Part shown: one piece after another, positions 26,266 through 34,684 of the stretch
Position numbering within the stretch: the stretch's first letter is position 1
Layout: each line of letters opens with the position of its first letter
Assembly: GCA_016716135.1 (NCBI GenBank)
Contig: JADJWX010000002.1
Coordinates: 248,001-312,000 of the forward strand
Direction: 5' to 3'
DNA from: Lewinellaceae bacterium
Lineage (GTDB): Bacteria > Bacteroidota > Bacteroidia > Chitinophagales > Saprospiraceae
DNA length: 64,000 nt
Notes under the pieces: generated by a model
Database searches by the model: none
What the model was told of the DNA's origin: nothing
What the model saw: only the letters and a program-made list of their open reading frames with translations
Program-made: the position numbers and the translations under genes

Positions 26266-26381
26266 AAGCGGATGATTTGTACTGTCCTTAAAATGGGCTC
26301 CGAAAGTAGGGAGATTTTGTTGCCGGACAGGCCAAATGCCGTTGGAATACCGGTTTCGTCTTTCAGATGACGCCTGCCCGA

Positions 26382-27146
26382 TCAGCGCACCGCCAACCGT
26401 GCCAGCAATTCCTCTTTTTTCCGGCGGGCCACATCCACTTCGCTGCCGTCGGTGAGCACCAGAATGCCGCCTTCGCCGCGGACGTACTTGGCCACAAAAC
26501 GCAGGTTGACCAGGTGCGATTTGTGCACTTTAAAAAAATCGGGGCTGTCCAGCATGCTTTCCAGTTCGCTGAGATTTTTCGAAGCCACCAGTTTTTGGTT
26601 GTTCATCAGAAACAGGGTGGCGTAGCTGCCGGCGGCTTCGGCCCGGATGATGTCGGTTTGCGGGATGAACAGCACGCCTTCGGAGGTGGGCACGGCCAGT
26701 TTCTTTTCTTTGTCCTGCAGGCTTTGCAGCGATTTGAGCAGGGCTGCCACGCCATCCTGCCCGACCGCGGCTTGAGCCTGTTTTTTCGGCATTTTTTGGC
26801 GAAGCCGGTCCAGTGCGGCCGCCAGCTCGGTTTCCTGCACCGGTTTGAGCAGGTAGTCGAATGCGCCGCCCCGGATCGCCTCGATGGCGTACTCGGAGTG
26901 GGCAGTGGTAAAGATCACCTGAAAGGGCGCCTCGGCGCCCAGCTGTTGCAGCAGTTCGAAGCCGGTGGCGCCGGGCATTTCCACATCGAGAAACAGCACG
27001 TCGGGCTGTTGTTCCTCCAGGGCGATGAGGGCTTCATCCACCGACCCGCATTCGGCCAGGATGTGGATGCCGTCGTCGTAGCGGAGGAGTTTGTGGCGCA
27101 GGAGGGTGCGTGCTGATTTTTCGTCGTCAACAAGAATGGCTTTCAT
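26382..27146 (-). CDS. LytTR-family response regulator
   Basis: The protein has 254 residues. The receiver domain has the acidic pair DD at 7–8, the phospho-acceptor D54 (LFLDVEMPG), TTAH (~86) and Lys in LLKPV (~107). A linker leads to a LytTR DNA-binding domain (~150–250) with the usual FFKVHKSHLVNL helix and a basic C-terminus. Its start overlaps the stop of the histidine kinase gene by 4 bp (ATGA), so the two are translationally coupled and are a cognate pair. Targets are unknown; LytTR regulators bind paired direct repeats in promoters. Confidence 0.93.
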   Translation of the reverse strand: MKAILVDDEKSARTLLRHKLLRYDDGIHILAECGSVDEALIALEEQQPDVLFLDVEMPGATGFELLQQLGAEAPFQVIFTTAHSEYAIEAIRGGAFDYLLKPVQETELAAALDRLRQKMPKKQAQAAVGQDGVAALLKSLQSLQDKEKKLAVPTSEGVLFIPQTDIIRAEAAGSYATLFLMNNQKLVASKNLSELESMLDSPDFFKVHKSHLVNLRFVAKYVRGEGGILVLTDGSEVDVARRKKEELLARLAVR

Positions 27147-30100
27147 GTATGGATTGGCATTGCATCATTAAGATCGTTCCGGTTTTCCCTGTCGGTATAT
27201 ACCAGCGGGAGGCGGATGGTTACCAGCGTGCCGGTCGTATTTGTACCGGAAAGGTCGGTAATTTCCACGGTATAGTCCTGGTTGCCGGGTGTATTCAGCA
27301 ATTCGACCCGCTGGGTGGTGAGGCGGGAGCCCAGCGATTGTTTTTTGCCGCTGATGCGGGTGCGGGCGTTGATCTCGGCTGCCTGGGCGCGGCCAATGCC
27401 GTTGTCTTCAATGGTGCAGTGCAGGTATTTTTTGCCGTCGGCGGCAGGCTCCGTGCGGAGGCGCACCGTGAGCAGGCCCTGGCGGTCGCGCAGGTGGCGA
27501 AGGCCGTGCAAGATGGCATTTTCGGCGAAGGGTTGCAGGATCATGGGGGGGAGGTAGCAAGGTTGCTTTTCCAATTCGGGATCGATGTCGATGCGGTACG
27601 TGAAGCGGTCGTCGAGCCGGATGGCTTCGAGCTGGAGGTACAGCTCGAGGGCTTCCAGTTCGAGGTTCAGGGCAATTTTCGGGTGTTGGGAGTTCTCGAG
27701 CACCAGGCGCACCAGTTTGGAAAATTTTTGCAGCAAAGCCGAGGCAGCATCGGGTTTTTCCTCAATGATCAGCGCCTCGATGGTGTTGAGGGCATTGAAA
27801 ATAAAGTGGGGGTTCATTTGCGAGCGCAGGGCTTTGTTTTCCAGTTCGGCTTTCAGGGCGCGCAGGCGGTTCAGTTCATTTTTGGCGGCTTCCTGTTTGA
27901 GCAGGTTGGCCAGGCGGGCGCGGAAGTAAGCAATTATGGCGGCGATAAGCGCCAGCACAACCAGCAGCCTGAACCACCAGGTCTGGTAAAATGCCGGCTC
28001 GATGATGATGTTCAGCACCAGTTCGTCGGCAGAGGCCACCCCGCTGTTGTTGCGCGCCCGCACCCGGAACGCATATTCGCCGGGCGGCACCCGGGTGTAG
28101 GATACTTCGGCTTTGTTGCCCGCTGCGATCCAGCCCGGGTCAATATTGCCAAGTTGGTAAAAGTATTGGTTGCGGTTAGCCTGGCTGAAGTTGAGCGCGG
28201 CAAAGTGGATGGTGAAAAAATTCTGATCGTGTTGCAGGCGGATTTCCGGTTGCACGTTCAGGTCTTTCTCGGTCGGGTATGGTTTTCCAAACAGGTCAAA
28301 ACCCGTAAACGCCAGCACCGGCGGGGTATGATTGTGGTAAATGGCATTGGGGTGAAAGGAATAAAAGCCCTTGGTTTGGCCCACAAATATTTCGCCGCTG
28401 GTACACCACCGGAAGCCCTTGCGGCGCAGGTAGGTATCGGCCAGGCCGTCGCTCTCGTCGTAGGTTTTGAAGGTTTGATTTTCCGGCCGGAAAACGGAAA
28501 TCCCTTTTTCGGTGGCTACACACAGGTGGCCGTCGGGCGCCAGGGCCAGGCGGTGGATGCTGTTGAAGGCCAGCCCGTTTTTTACCGTGTAGTGCGGCAG
28601 CAGTGCGTTTGCCGGGGCGCCCAGCGGAATCCGGTGCAGACCCCGGCTTGCAGTACCCACCCAAACGCTGTTGCCGGCGCCATGCTCGATCGCGGTGACG
28701 TAATCCTCGGCGAGGCCCGTGTTGGCGCCAGGCTGGTGGCCGTAGCGGATAAATTTGTTCAGCAGCGGATAAAAACAAAAAACACCGGCTTCCCGGGTGG
28801 AAAACCAAACCTGCTCTTCGGGCGGAACCGTGCCGGTATTTGCCGGGTTTTCCGCCGGCACCTCGGCTGCCGCCGAAAAACAGACCAGGTCGACTATTTG
28901 GGTGCGCGCGCCGTCGAATTCGTCGCCGCGCAGGAAATGGTCGACAGTATTTTTCTGAAAATTGATCCGGAACAAGCCGCCCTGCGTGGTGGCCACCCAG
29001 ATGTTGCCGGCATGGTCTTCCGCCAGATCGTTGATGGTGTAGCGGTGCAGCGCCGCAGCGCCCGGATGGGAGAACGCGCCCAGGCGACGGTGGCCCGGAT
29101 GGTATTCGAACAAACTCGCTGCTCCCCGGGGCTGACCGCCGATCCATACCCGGCCGCGCCGGTCGATCAATACGCGGTTGAAGTTGGCAATCCTGCCGTT
29201 TTCGGGCCCCACAGCATATTTTAACCGGTAGGGCGACTGCCCCGACAATTGTACCGGCTCCACGCGCTGTACCGGCTCGTACACGTACAAGCCCCGGCAG
29301 CCGGTAGTGACCACGTAAAGCTCCTGCCAGTTGCTGTTCCAGGCAAAATCCTGGGGTTCATTCACTGTCGGGCTTTGACAGCCGTCGGATGGGAGCGGCG
29401 TGTAGTCGAACACATTGCTGGCCGGCCCCAGCAGGCTGATCCCGTTTTTTTGTGGTTAAAAATCCAGAGCAGGCCGTTGGGGTCGCGGTAAAGGCCGTTT
29501 GCCGACTGGTTGGTTTGGCCGGCGAGCAATTTAGATTGTGCGTTGAAAAAGCGGTAGGCTTTTGTTTTCAGGTCAAAAATTCCGAAGCCGAGGTCGAGCG
29601 AGGCGACCCAGAATTCGTGTGTCGATTTGCGGGAAATGTCGGCGATGAGGTTGGTGGATAGGTTTCGGCGGGCCCAGGCATCGGGCAGGGGCGGGAAAAA
29701 TTGCCACTGGCCGGATTTTTTGTTCATCAGGGCAATGCCGCCGCCGTCGGTCGCCACCCACACGACACCGGGGGTATCGGCAAGCACGTCGTTGCAGGGC
29801 GTTTCGGTGGGGAAATGTTCGAGGTGGCCGTCTATTTTGCGGAAGCGGAAAATGCCGTCGTTGGCGGCCAGCCACAGCACGCCGGGATCGTTGATGTCGG
29901 CGGCGATGTCGGTCACCGAATTGCGTTTCAGGCGGTCTTCCGCGGTGGTTAGATTTTGCGCCAGCGCATAGTTTTGGAAACGGCCGGTTGCCGGGTCGAG
30001 GCGGCTCAGTCCGCTGCTGAGCCCACCGACCCAGATGCTGCCGTCGGGATCGATCAGGAGGTTGGTCAGGTCATTCCCGGGCAGGGTGGTGGAATCGCGG

Positions 30101-30471
30101 GGGTCATTTTGATACCAGGTGAAATCGCCGGTTACAGGGTCAAAGCGGTTCAGGCCGCCCCCGACGGTAGCTACCCAGAGCTTTCCGTCGGCATCCTCGT
30201 CCAGGTCGAGTACCGTGGGAGCGCTCAGTCCGGTGCTGTCGTCGAGGTAAGGGTAAATTTTAAAGCGCACGCCATCGTAGCGCGCCAGGCCATCCTGTGT
30301 GCCGAACCATAAAAACCCGCGTTGGTCGCGCAGGGCGGTATGGCAGAAATTGTGGGGCAGGCCATTGTCTTTGCTCAGGTAGGTAAAGTTGAAGGGGTAG
30401 GCTTCCTGTTGGGCGGAAAGTGTAGGACGGTTTAAAAATACAGCCAGGAAGCACAGGCATAAAACCTGCAT
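27143..30471 (-). CDS. propeller-type sensor histidine kinase (LytS/YesM-like), frameshifted at an A7 run
   Basis: The start is placed at the ATG at 30471 before the signal sequence QVLCLCFLAVFLNRPTLSAQ. Residues ~25–760 are two-component-regulator propeller blades (GLPHNFCHTALRDQRGFLWFGTQDG, GNIWVATTQGG). A Y_Y_Y domain follows (VPPGEYAFRVRARNNSG), then one membrane helix (~832–852). The His_kinase domain has phospho-acceptor His in NPHFIFNALN (~889), N-box PFAENAILHG and G-box DNGIG. At 29445–29451 a run of seven A (coding strand) breaks the frame. Reading one base back gives NGISLLGPASNVFDY, which joins the two halves. The intact length is ~1109 residues. The cause is either a homopolymer error or real slippage. 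The partner regulator overlaps the 3' end. Ligand unknown; relatives often sense glycans. Confidence 0.9.
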
Positions 30472-30535
30472 CCCGGGCAGGTTCAAAGGGCGGTAACGGG
30501 CATTCCATGTTTGGCTCACGGGATCAAAAGTAACC

Positions 30536-30608
30536 TGTCGGGTCAACTTTTTGGTAAAAAAGGCCGGCTGCGCAGTCGACCTTTTTTTACCAAAAAGTTG
30601 ACCCGACA
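30536..30608. repeat. palindromic element, family F
   Basis: Bases 30536–30561 and 30583–30608 are a perfect 26-bp inverted repeat (TGTCGGGTCAACTTTTTGG… and complement) around a 21-nt GC-rich loop. It lies 65 bp upstream of the histidine kinase start, within its probable leader. Confidence 0.85.
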
Positions 30609-30810
30609 AGTTTGCCGTTGGCAAACTGCAAGCTGCCGCTGGCAAAAACCGGCTTGCGAACACTGCCCCTTGCGCACACCTTTGTCCCAGAACAAAACAC
30701 AGACACGCAGTTCCCGTGAATATCAAATGAAATGGTGCTGCATCCTAAGACCCAAGCCGGCCCCAACCGGCAAACCAAATGAAAAGTAGGAGGATACGTA
30801 ACTTGCACCA

Positions 30811-30909
30811 AGCGCGACGAGGTAAACTTGTCGCGCTTTTTTTTGCCCAGGCATGAATGCCTGGGCTGAGAACACGCGGAGCCTCTCAGCCCAGGCATTC
30901 ATGCCTGGG
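30811..30909. repeat. palindromic element, family G copy 1: terminator-like hairpin plus 26-bp palindrome
   Basis: The first hairpin pairs AGCGCGAC (30811–30818) with 30830–30837 and is followed by eight T, the form of an intrinsic terminator for the plus strand. The second pairs 30846–30871 with 30884–30909, a perfect 26-bp stem (CCCAGGCATGAATGCCTGGG…). The same two-part order recurs at 31613–31670. No plus-strand gene lies directly upstream. Confidence 0.8.
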
Positions 30910-31019
30910 ATAAAAAATCCGCCGTACACAAACCGTATCCCGCCGTTGGCAAAACCCCGCTTGAACCCCGGCCCGATCCCCTGCACTTTTGTTTCATCAA
31001 TCAACAAAACGAATCGACA

Positions 31020-31493
31020 ATGAAAGCCCGCACCCTCGTATCCGCCGCAAGTCTTATGCTCCTCGTAGCCGCCTGTAAAAAAGAAGCGCTTCCCGAAGCA
31101 CAGGGCGCGCTGGTAGATTCGGCAACCACCGACCGCTGCGGGTGCATGGCGCCGGTTGAAATGGGTGCCCAAAACGCCTCCGATGTTTCCGTGGATTTGC
31201 TTTGGAACGCTATGCCGGAAGCTGTGGCTTACCAGTTGGAAGTGGCCAGCCAGTTTGACGCACCGGATGATTTTGCGCCGTTCTACCATAAAACGATCAC
31301 GGAAGGCACGCGTACGACGGTGAATCAACTTGAGCCCAATACCCGCTACTTCTACCGGATCACCACGATTTGCGGCAGCGATGTAAGCAGCCCTTCCGAC
31401 ATCCGGTCGTTCGTAACCGCCGACTTTCACCATGGAGACCCGGCACCAAGAAAAAGAACCATTAAACTGGCCAATTTGAAAACGACCTTTTAA
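31020..31493 (+). CDS. fibronectin-type-III-like lipoprotein
   Basis: The protein has 157 residues with a lipoprotein signal (SAASLMLLVAAC, lipid Cys at ~19). After a short linker with a CGCM motif, residues ~45–135 look like one Fn3 domain: VDLLWNAMPEAVAYQLEV, then TTVNQLEPNTRYFYRITTICG and SSPSDIRSFVT, matching the conserved Trp, Tyr and Leu/Tyr core. The C-terminus is short and basic. It would be anchored in the outer or inner membrane; role unknown. Family G elements bracket the gene, and the downstream copy would act as its terminator. Confidence 0.85.
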   Translation: MKARTLVSAASLMLLVAACKKEALPEAQGALVDSATTDRCGCMAPVEMGAQNASDVSVDLLWNAMPEAVAYQLEVASQFDAPDDFAPFYHKTITEGTRTTVNQLEPNTRYFYRITTICGSDVSSPSDIRSFVTADFHHGDPAPRKRTIKLANLKTTF

Positions 31494-31612
31494 AAAACCG
31501 CCCTTGAAAAACTACCCCGGAGAGCCACCTTGGCAACCTTCATTTTAAACCAGGCCCCATTAAACCTAACTTTTAGCACGACATAACTGAGCAGAGCATT
31601 TAACACACCCGG

Positions 31613-31645
31613 AGCGCGATGAGGTAAACTTATCGCGCTTTTTTA
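31613..31645 (+). terminator. terminator-like hairpin, family G copy 2
   Basis: AGCGCGAT (31613–31620) pairs with ATCGCGCT (31632–31639), with loop GAGGTAAACTT, followed by a T-rich run. It is 120 bp after the lipoprotein stop. It differs from the upstream copy by a compensating base pair change (C-G to T-A), so pairing is preserved. A partial copy of the CCCAGGCATGAATGC palindrome follows. Confidence 0.7.
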
Positions 31646-31693
31646 TTTCCCAGGCATGAATGCTTGGGCTGAGAAGATTGATCCCAGTGGGAT

Positions 31694-31757
31694 CAGGTCG
31701 AATTTTCACAAAAAATGCCTTGCCGCGACAAGGCATTTTTTGTGAAAATTCGACCTG
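31694..31757. repeat. palindromic element, family H
   Basis: A perfect 29-bp inverted repeat (31694–31722 with 31729–31757, CAGGTCGAATTTTCAC…) has a 6-nt loop. It lies 60 bp upstream of the E1 gene start and is preceded by another small palindrome (GATCCCAGTGGGATC). In an RNA leader it would form a very stable hairpin. Confidence 0.85.
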
Positions 31758-31816
31758 ACAGGTTTTGTATAAAATGTCGACTTTTGCCCGCCCAAACACA
31801 TACACCGCGTTTATCC

Positions 31817-33814
31817 ATGTCTACGACCACTACCTCGATCAAATACACCAAAAAAGGCCATTCAAAAGATACCCTGCTCCGGTTGCACGCCCAGTTGCTC
31901 AAACCCCGCCTCATCGAAGAAAAAATGCTCAACCTGCTCCGGCAGGGGCGCATCAGCAAGTGGTTCAGCGGCATCGGGCAGGAGGCAATTTCCGTCGGCG
32001 CCGCCTGTGCCCTGCTCCCCGACGAGCTGATCTTCACCATGCACCGCAACCTGGGCGTATTCACGGCCCGGGAAGTACCGCTCGACCGCCTGTTTTGCCA
32101 GTGGCAGGGCAAGCCGCATGGATTTTCCAAAGGCCGCGAGCGCTCCTTCCACTTCGGCACGATGGAGCACCACATCGTGGGCATGATCTCCCACCTGGGG
32201 CCGCAGTTGTCGCTGGCAGCCGGCGTGGCGCTGGCGCACAAACTGCGCCGGGAAAAACGCGTGTCGCTGGCCTTCACCGGCGAGGGCGGCACCAGCCAGG
32301 GCGAATTTCACGAAGCGCTCAACGTGGCCGCCGTGTGGAAACTGCCCGTCATTTTTATCATCGAAAACAACGGCTACGGCCTCAGCACCACCACCAACGA
32401 GCAATACGCCTGCAAAAACCTGGTGGACCGCGCCGTGGGCTACGGCATGCGCAGCGCCCAGATTGACGGCAACAACATTTTGGAAGTCTATTCCACCATT
32501 CAAAAAATAGCCGGCGAACTGCGCGAAAACCCCGAGCCTTTCCTGCTCGAATGCATGACTTTCCGCATGCGCGGCCACGAAGAAGCCAGCGGCACCAAGT
32601 ACGTACCGCAGGAACTCATGGACGCCTGGGCGCAAAAAGACCCGCTGCTCAACTACGAAAACTGGCTGCTGGAGCAAGGGCTGCTGACCGAATCGCAGGC
32701 GCAGGATTTGCGCAAGCAGTACAAAAAAGAAATTCTGGACGCGGTGGAGGTCATGTTCAGCATGCCCGAACCGAAACCGGATACGGCAGCCGAACTGCGC
32801 GATGTGTACGCGCCGTCGGTTCGGCGGCCTGAAAATGATCTTCAGGCCGCCGAACCGACGGCGTTACGCTTCATCGACGCCATTACCGCCGGCCTGCGCG
32901 AAGCCATGCAACGCCACCCGGAGCTGGTGCTCATGGGGCAGGACATTGCGGACTACGGCGGCGTATTCAAAATCACGCAAGGTTTCGTGGATGCCTTCGG
33001 CAAAGACCGCGTGCGCAACACCCCGCTTTGCGAAAGCGCCATCGTGGGCATCGCGCTGGGCCTGAGCCTGAAAGGCATGAAAAGCATGGTGGAAATGCAG
33101 TTTGCCGATTTTGTTACCTGCGGGTTCAACCAGATCGTGAACAACCTGGCCAAAATCCACTGGCGCTGGGGCCAAAATGCCGATGTGGTCATCCGCATGC
33201 CGACGGGCGGCGGTACCGGCGCCGGGCCGTTCCACTCGCAGTCGAACGAGGCCTGGTTTACGCATGTGCCGGGCCTGAAAGTGGTGTATCCCAGTACCCC
33301 TGCCGATGCCAAGGGCCTGCTGCTGGCCGCTTTTGAAGACCCAAACCCGGTGTTGTTTTTTGAACACAAAGCGCTGTACCGCAGCGAGAGCGGCCCGGTG
33401 CCCGACGGATTTTATACAGTTGAGATCGGCAAGGCCCGGCAGGTGCGGCGGGGCAGCCAGGTGAGTATCCTGACCTACGGCCTGGGGGTGCGCTGGGCAG
33501 AAACGGTCACGGCCGAAATGGGCCTCGACGCCGATATCCTCGACTTGCGCTCGCTGCTGCCGCTCGACTATGAGGCCATCGCCGATTCGGTGCGGCGCAC
33601 CAACCGGGTGCTCATCCTGCACGAAGACACGCTGTTCGGAGGGATCGGCGGCGAACTGGCGGCCTGGATTTCCGAGCACCTGTTCGAACACCTGGACGCG
33701 CCGGTGCTGCGCTCGGCCAGCCTCGATACGCCGGTGCCGTTTGCCATTCCGTTGGAGCAAAACTTTTTCCCGGTGCAGCGGCTGAAGGGGCAGTTGGAGC
33801 ACTTGAGCAAGTGA
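31817..33814 (+). CDS. 2-oxoacid dehydrogenase E1, alpha and beta subunits fused
   Basis: The protein has 665 residues from the ATG at 31817; in-frame codons upstream run through a hairpin and are unlikely. Residues 1–~330 are the E1-alpha part: IGQEAISVGAA, MHRNLGVF, and the thiamine-diphosphate site GEGGTSQGEFHEALN…ENN. Residues ~350–665 are E1-beta: VLMGQDIADYGGVF, NTPLCESAIVGIALG, GGGTGAGPFHSQSNEAW, and the transketolase C-terminal domain. This resembles the branched-chain 2-oxoacid/pyruvate type fused enzyme common in Bacteroidota. It decarboxylates 2-oxoacids and passes the acyl group to E2, probably the product at 44196..45521. Residues ~331–349, at the alpha/beta joint, are encoded by a perfect 23-bp palindrome. 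Substrate specificity is uncertain. Confidence 0.93.
   Translation: MSTTTTSIKYTKKGHSKDTLLRLHAQLLKPRLIEEKMLNLLRQGRISKWFSGIGQEAISVGAACALLPDELIFTMHRNLGVFTAREVPLDRLFCQWQGKPHGFSKGRERSFHFGTMEHHIVGMISHLGPQLSLAAGVALAHKLRREKRVSLAFTGEGGTSQGEFHEALNVAAVWKLPVIFIIENNGYGLSTTTNEQYACKNLVDRAVGYGMRSAQIDGNNILEVYSTIQKIAGELRENPEPFLLECMTFRMRGHEEASGTKYVPQELMDAWAQKDPLLNYENWLLEQGLLTESQAQDLRKQYKKEILDAVEVMFSMPEPKPDTAAELRDVYAPSVRRPENDLQAAEPTALRFIDAITAGLREAMQRHPELVLMGQDIADYGGVFKITQGFVDAFGKDRVRNTPLCESAIVGIALGLSLKGMKSMVEMQFADFVTCGFNQIVNNLAKIHWRWGQNADVVIRMPTGGGTGAGPFHSQSNEAWFTHVPGLKVVYPSTPADAKGLLLAAFEDPNPVLFFEHKALYRSESGPVPDGFYTVEIGKARQVRRGSQVSILTYGLGVRWAETVTAEMGLDADILDLRSLLPLDYEAIADSVRRTNRVLILHEDTLFGGIGGELAAWISEHLFEHLDAPVLRSASLDTPVPFAIPLEQNFFPVQRLKGQLEHLSK
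32811..32863. repeat. palindrome inside the E1 gene, at the alpha–beta joint
   Basis: Bases 32811–32833 and 32841–32863 are a perfect 23-bp GC-rich inverted repeat with a 7-nt loop (AATGATC). It encodes about 18 residues (PSVRRPENDLQAAEPTA) between the two catalytic halves. Such a perfect stem inside coding sequence is not expected from protein constraint. Confidence 0.9.
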
Positions 33815-33863
33815 GGCGGTGACTTTAACGGTTTCGAAAAATCCCGATAATGTGAAGCAGATG

Positions 33864-33991
33864 CCCTTCGGTCGACATGACAGTCGTTTATTTTAAACCG
33901 CCTCGGTTTCTCAACCTAAATGGGCAGGCGCAGGGGAAATTTACAGCGAAGTGAAATCTGATTTTATTTCAGGTGCCAGTCGACCGAAGGG
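33864..33991. repeat. palindromic element, family J copy 1
   Basis: CCCTTCGGTCGAC (33864–33876) pairs with 33979–33991 around a ~100-nt interior. The arm and the following ATGAC are shared with the copy at 62374..62546. It fills the gap between the convergent E1 gene and the 34042..34577 gene. Confidence 0.65.
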
Positions 33992-34041
33992 GAGACATTG
34001 CTTCTGATTATTACCGGTTTATATTTTCCTCACTACCAACC

Positions 34042-34577
34042 TCAAAAATGCACCAGCGCTTTTTGTTTCTGCCGGTTCGCATAGGCCGGGCTGGTTTTAT
34101 CCACCAGTTTGAACGTATTCATCGCATGCTGATAACCCGTAGACGCGACCCGGGCAATTTTTGCCGGTTCCCAATGCCCCTGCAAGCGGATAAGCATGCG
34201 GTGCAGGGACTCAGCGTTGCAGCTTTTCAATGCAGCCATTTCTTCGGCATAATAGGCGATTCGTTCGGTCGCTTCTGCGCTTTGGTCCCCGGTCATGTTG
34301 TACAGTTGGACCATAAAGGAAATAGCGTAGCTTTTGAACGATTGCAATTCCGGCCGGTCGCGGTATTTTTCTATGCCGTCTTTGTAAAATGCGTCGAGAT
34401 CATGCCAGGTCGTATTGGGCGGCATGTAGGTGTATTTTTTCAGGCCGCTTTCAGCCAGGATGTCGGAGTTTTTCGGGTCAACGGTTTTGCTTTTTGCCTC
34501 GCGGTTGTTGGGTTCTTGTGCGCGGATAATGAAACTGGCAAAAAGCAGGACCGAATCACAAAACGAAAGTTTTTCAT
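34042..34577 (-). CDS. uncharacterised secreted protein, frameshift after the signal peptide
   Basis: From the ATG at 34577 the sequence MKNFRFVIRSCFLPVSLSA looks like a signal peptide, but it then runs out of frame. A shift of one base near 34515–34526 joins it to QEPNNREAKSKTVDPKNSD and the open remainder, giving ~178 residues. The mature part is helical and charged (YKDGIEKYRDRPELQSF, ATERIAYYAEEMAALK, LHRMLIRLQGHWEPAKI) with no motif I can name. The continuous frame extends further upstream but has no good start or signal. The frameshift may be an assembly error. It is divergent from the 34685 oxidoreductase and convergent with the E1 gene. Function unknown. Confidence 0.6.
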
Positions 34578-34684
34578 ATGATTTATTATTTGTACAGTAA
34601 AAAAAACGGGCTAAAAGTACCCGTTGCTCAAATTTAAAGTAAACTTCAAAGAATTTCCGAAGTTTGACCTCAAAATTTCTCCCA

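Noticed and set aside
27110..29224. 704-residue plus-strand ORF opposite the histidine kinase
   Set aside because: The minus-strand frame contains the H, N and G boxes. The plus-strand frame is its shadow.
30723..31433. 236-residue minus-strand ORF over the lipoprotein and a repeat
   Set aside because: The plus-strand frame has a lipobox and an Fn3 pattern, whereas this one runs through a palindrome and lacks any family signal.
31715..31816. Longer N-terminus for the E1 gene
   Set aside because: It would be encoded by half of a 29-bp hairpin, and homologous E1 proteins begin near the 31817 Met.
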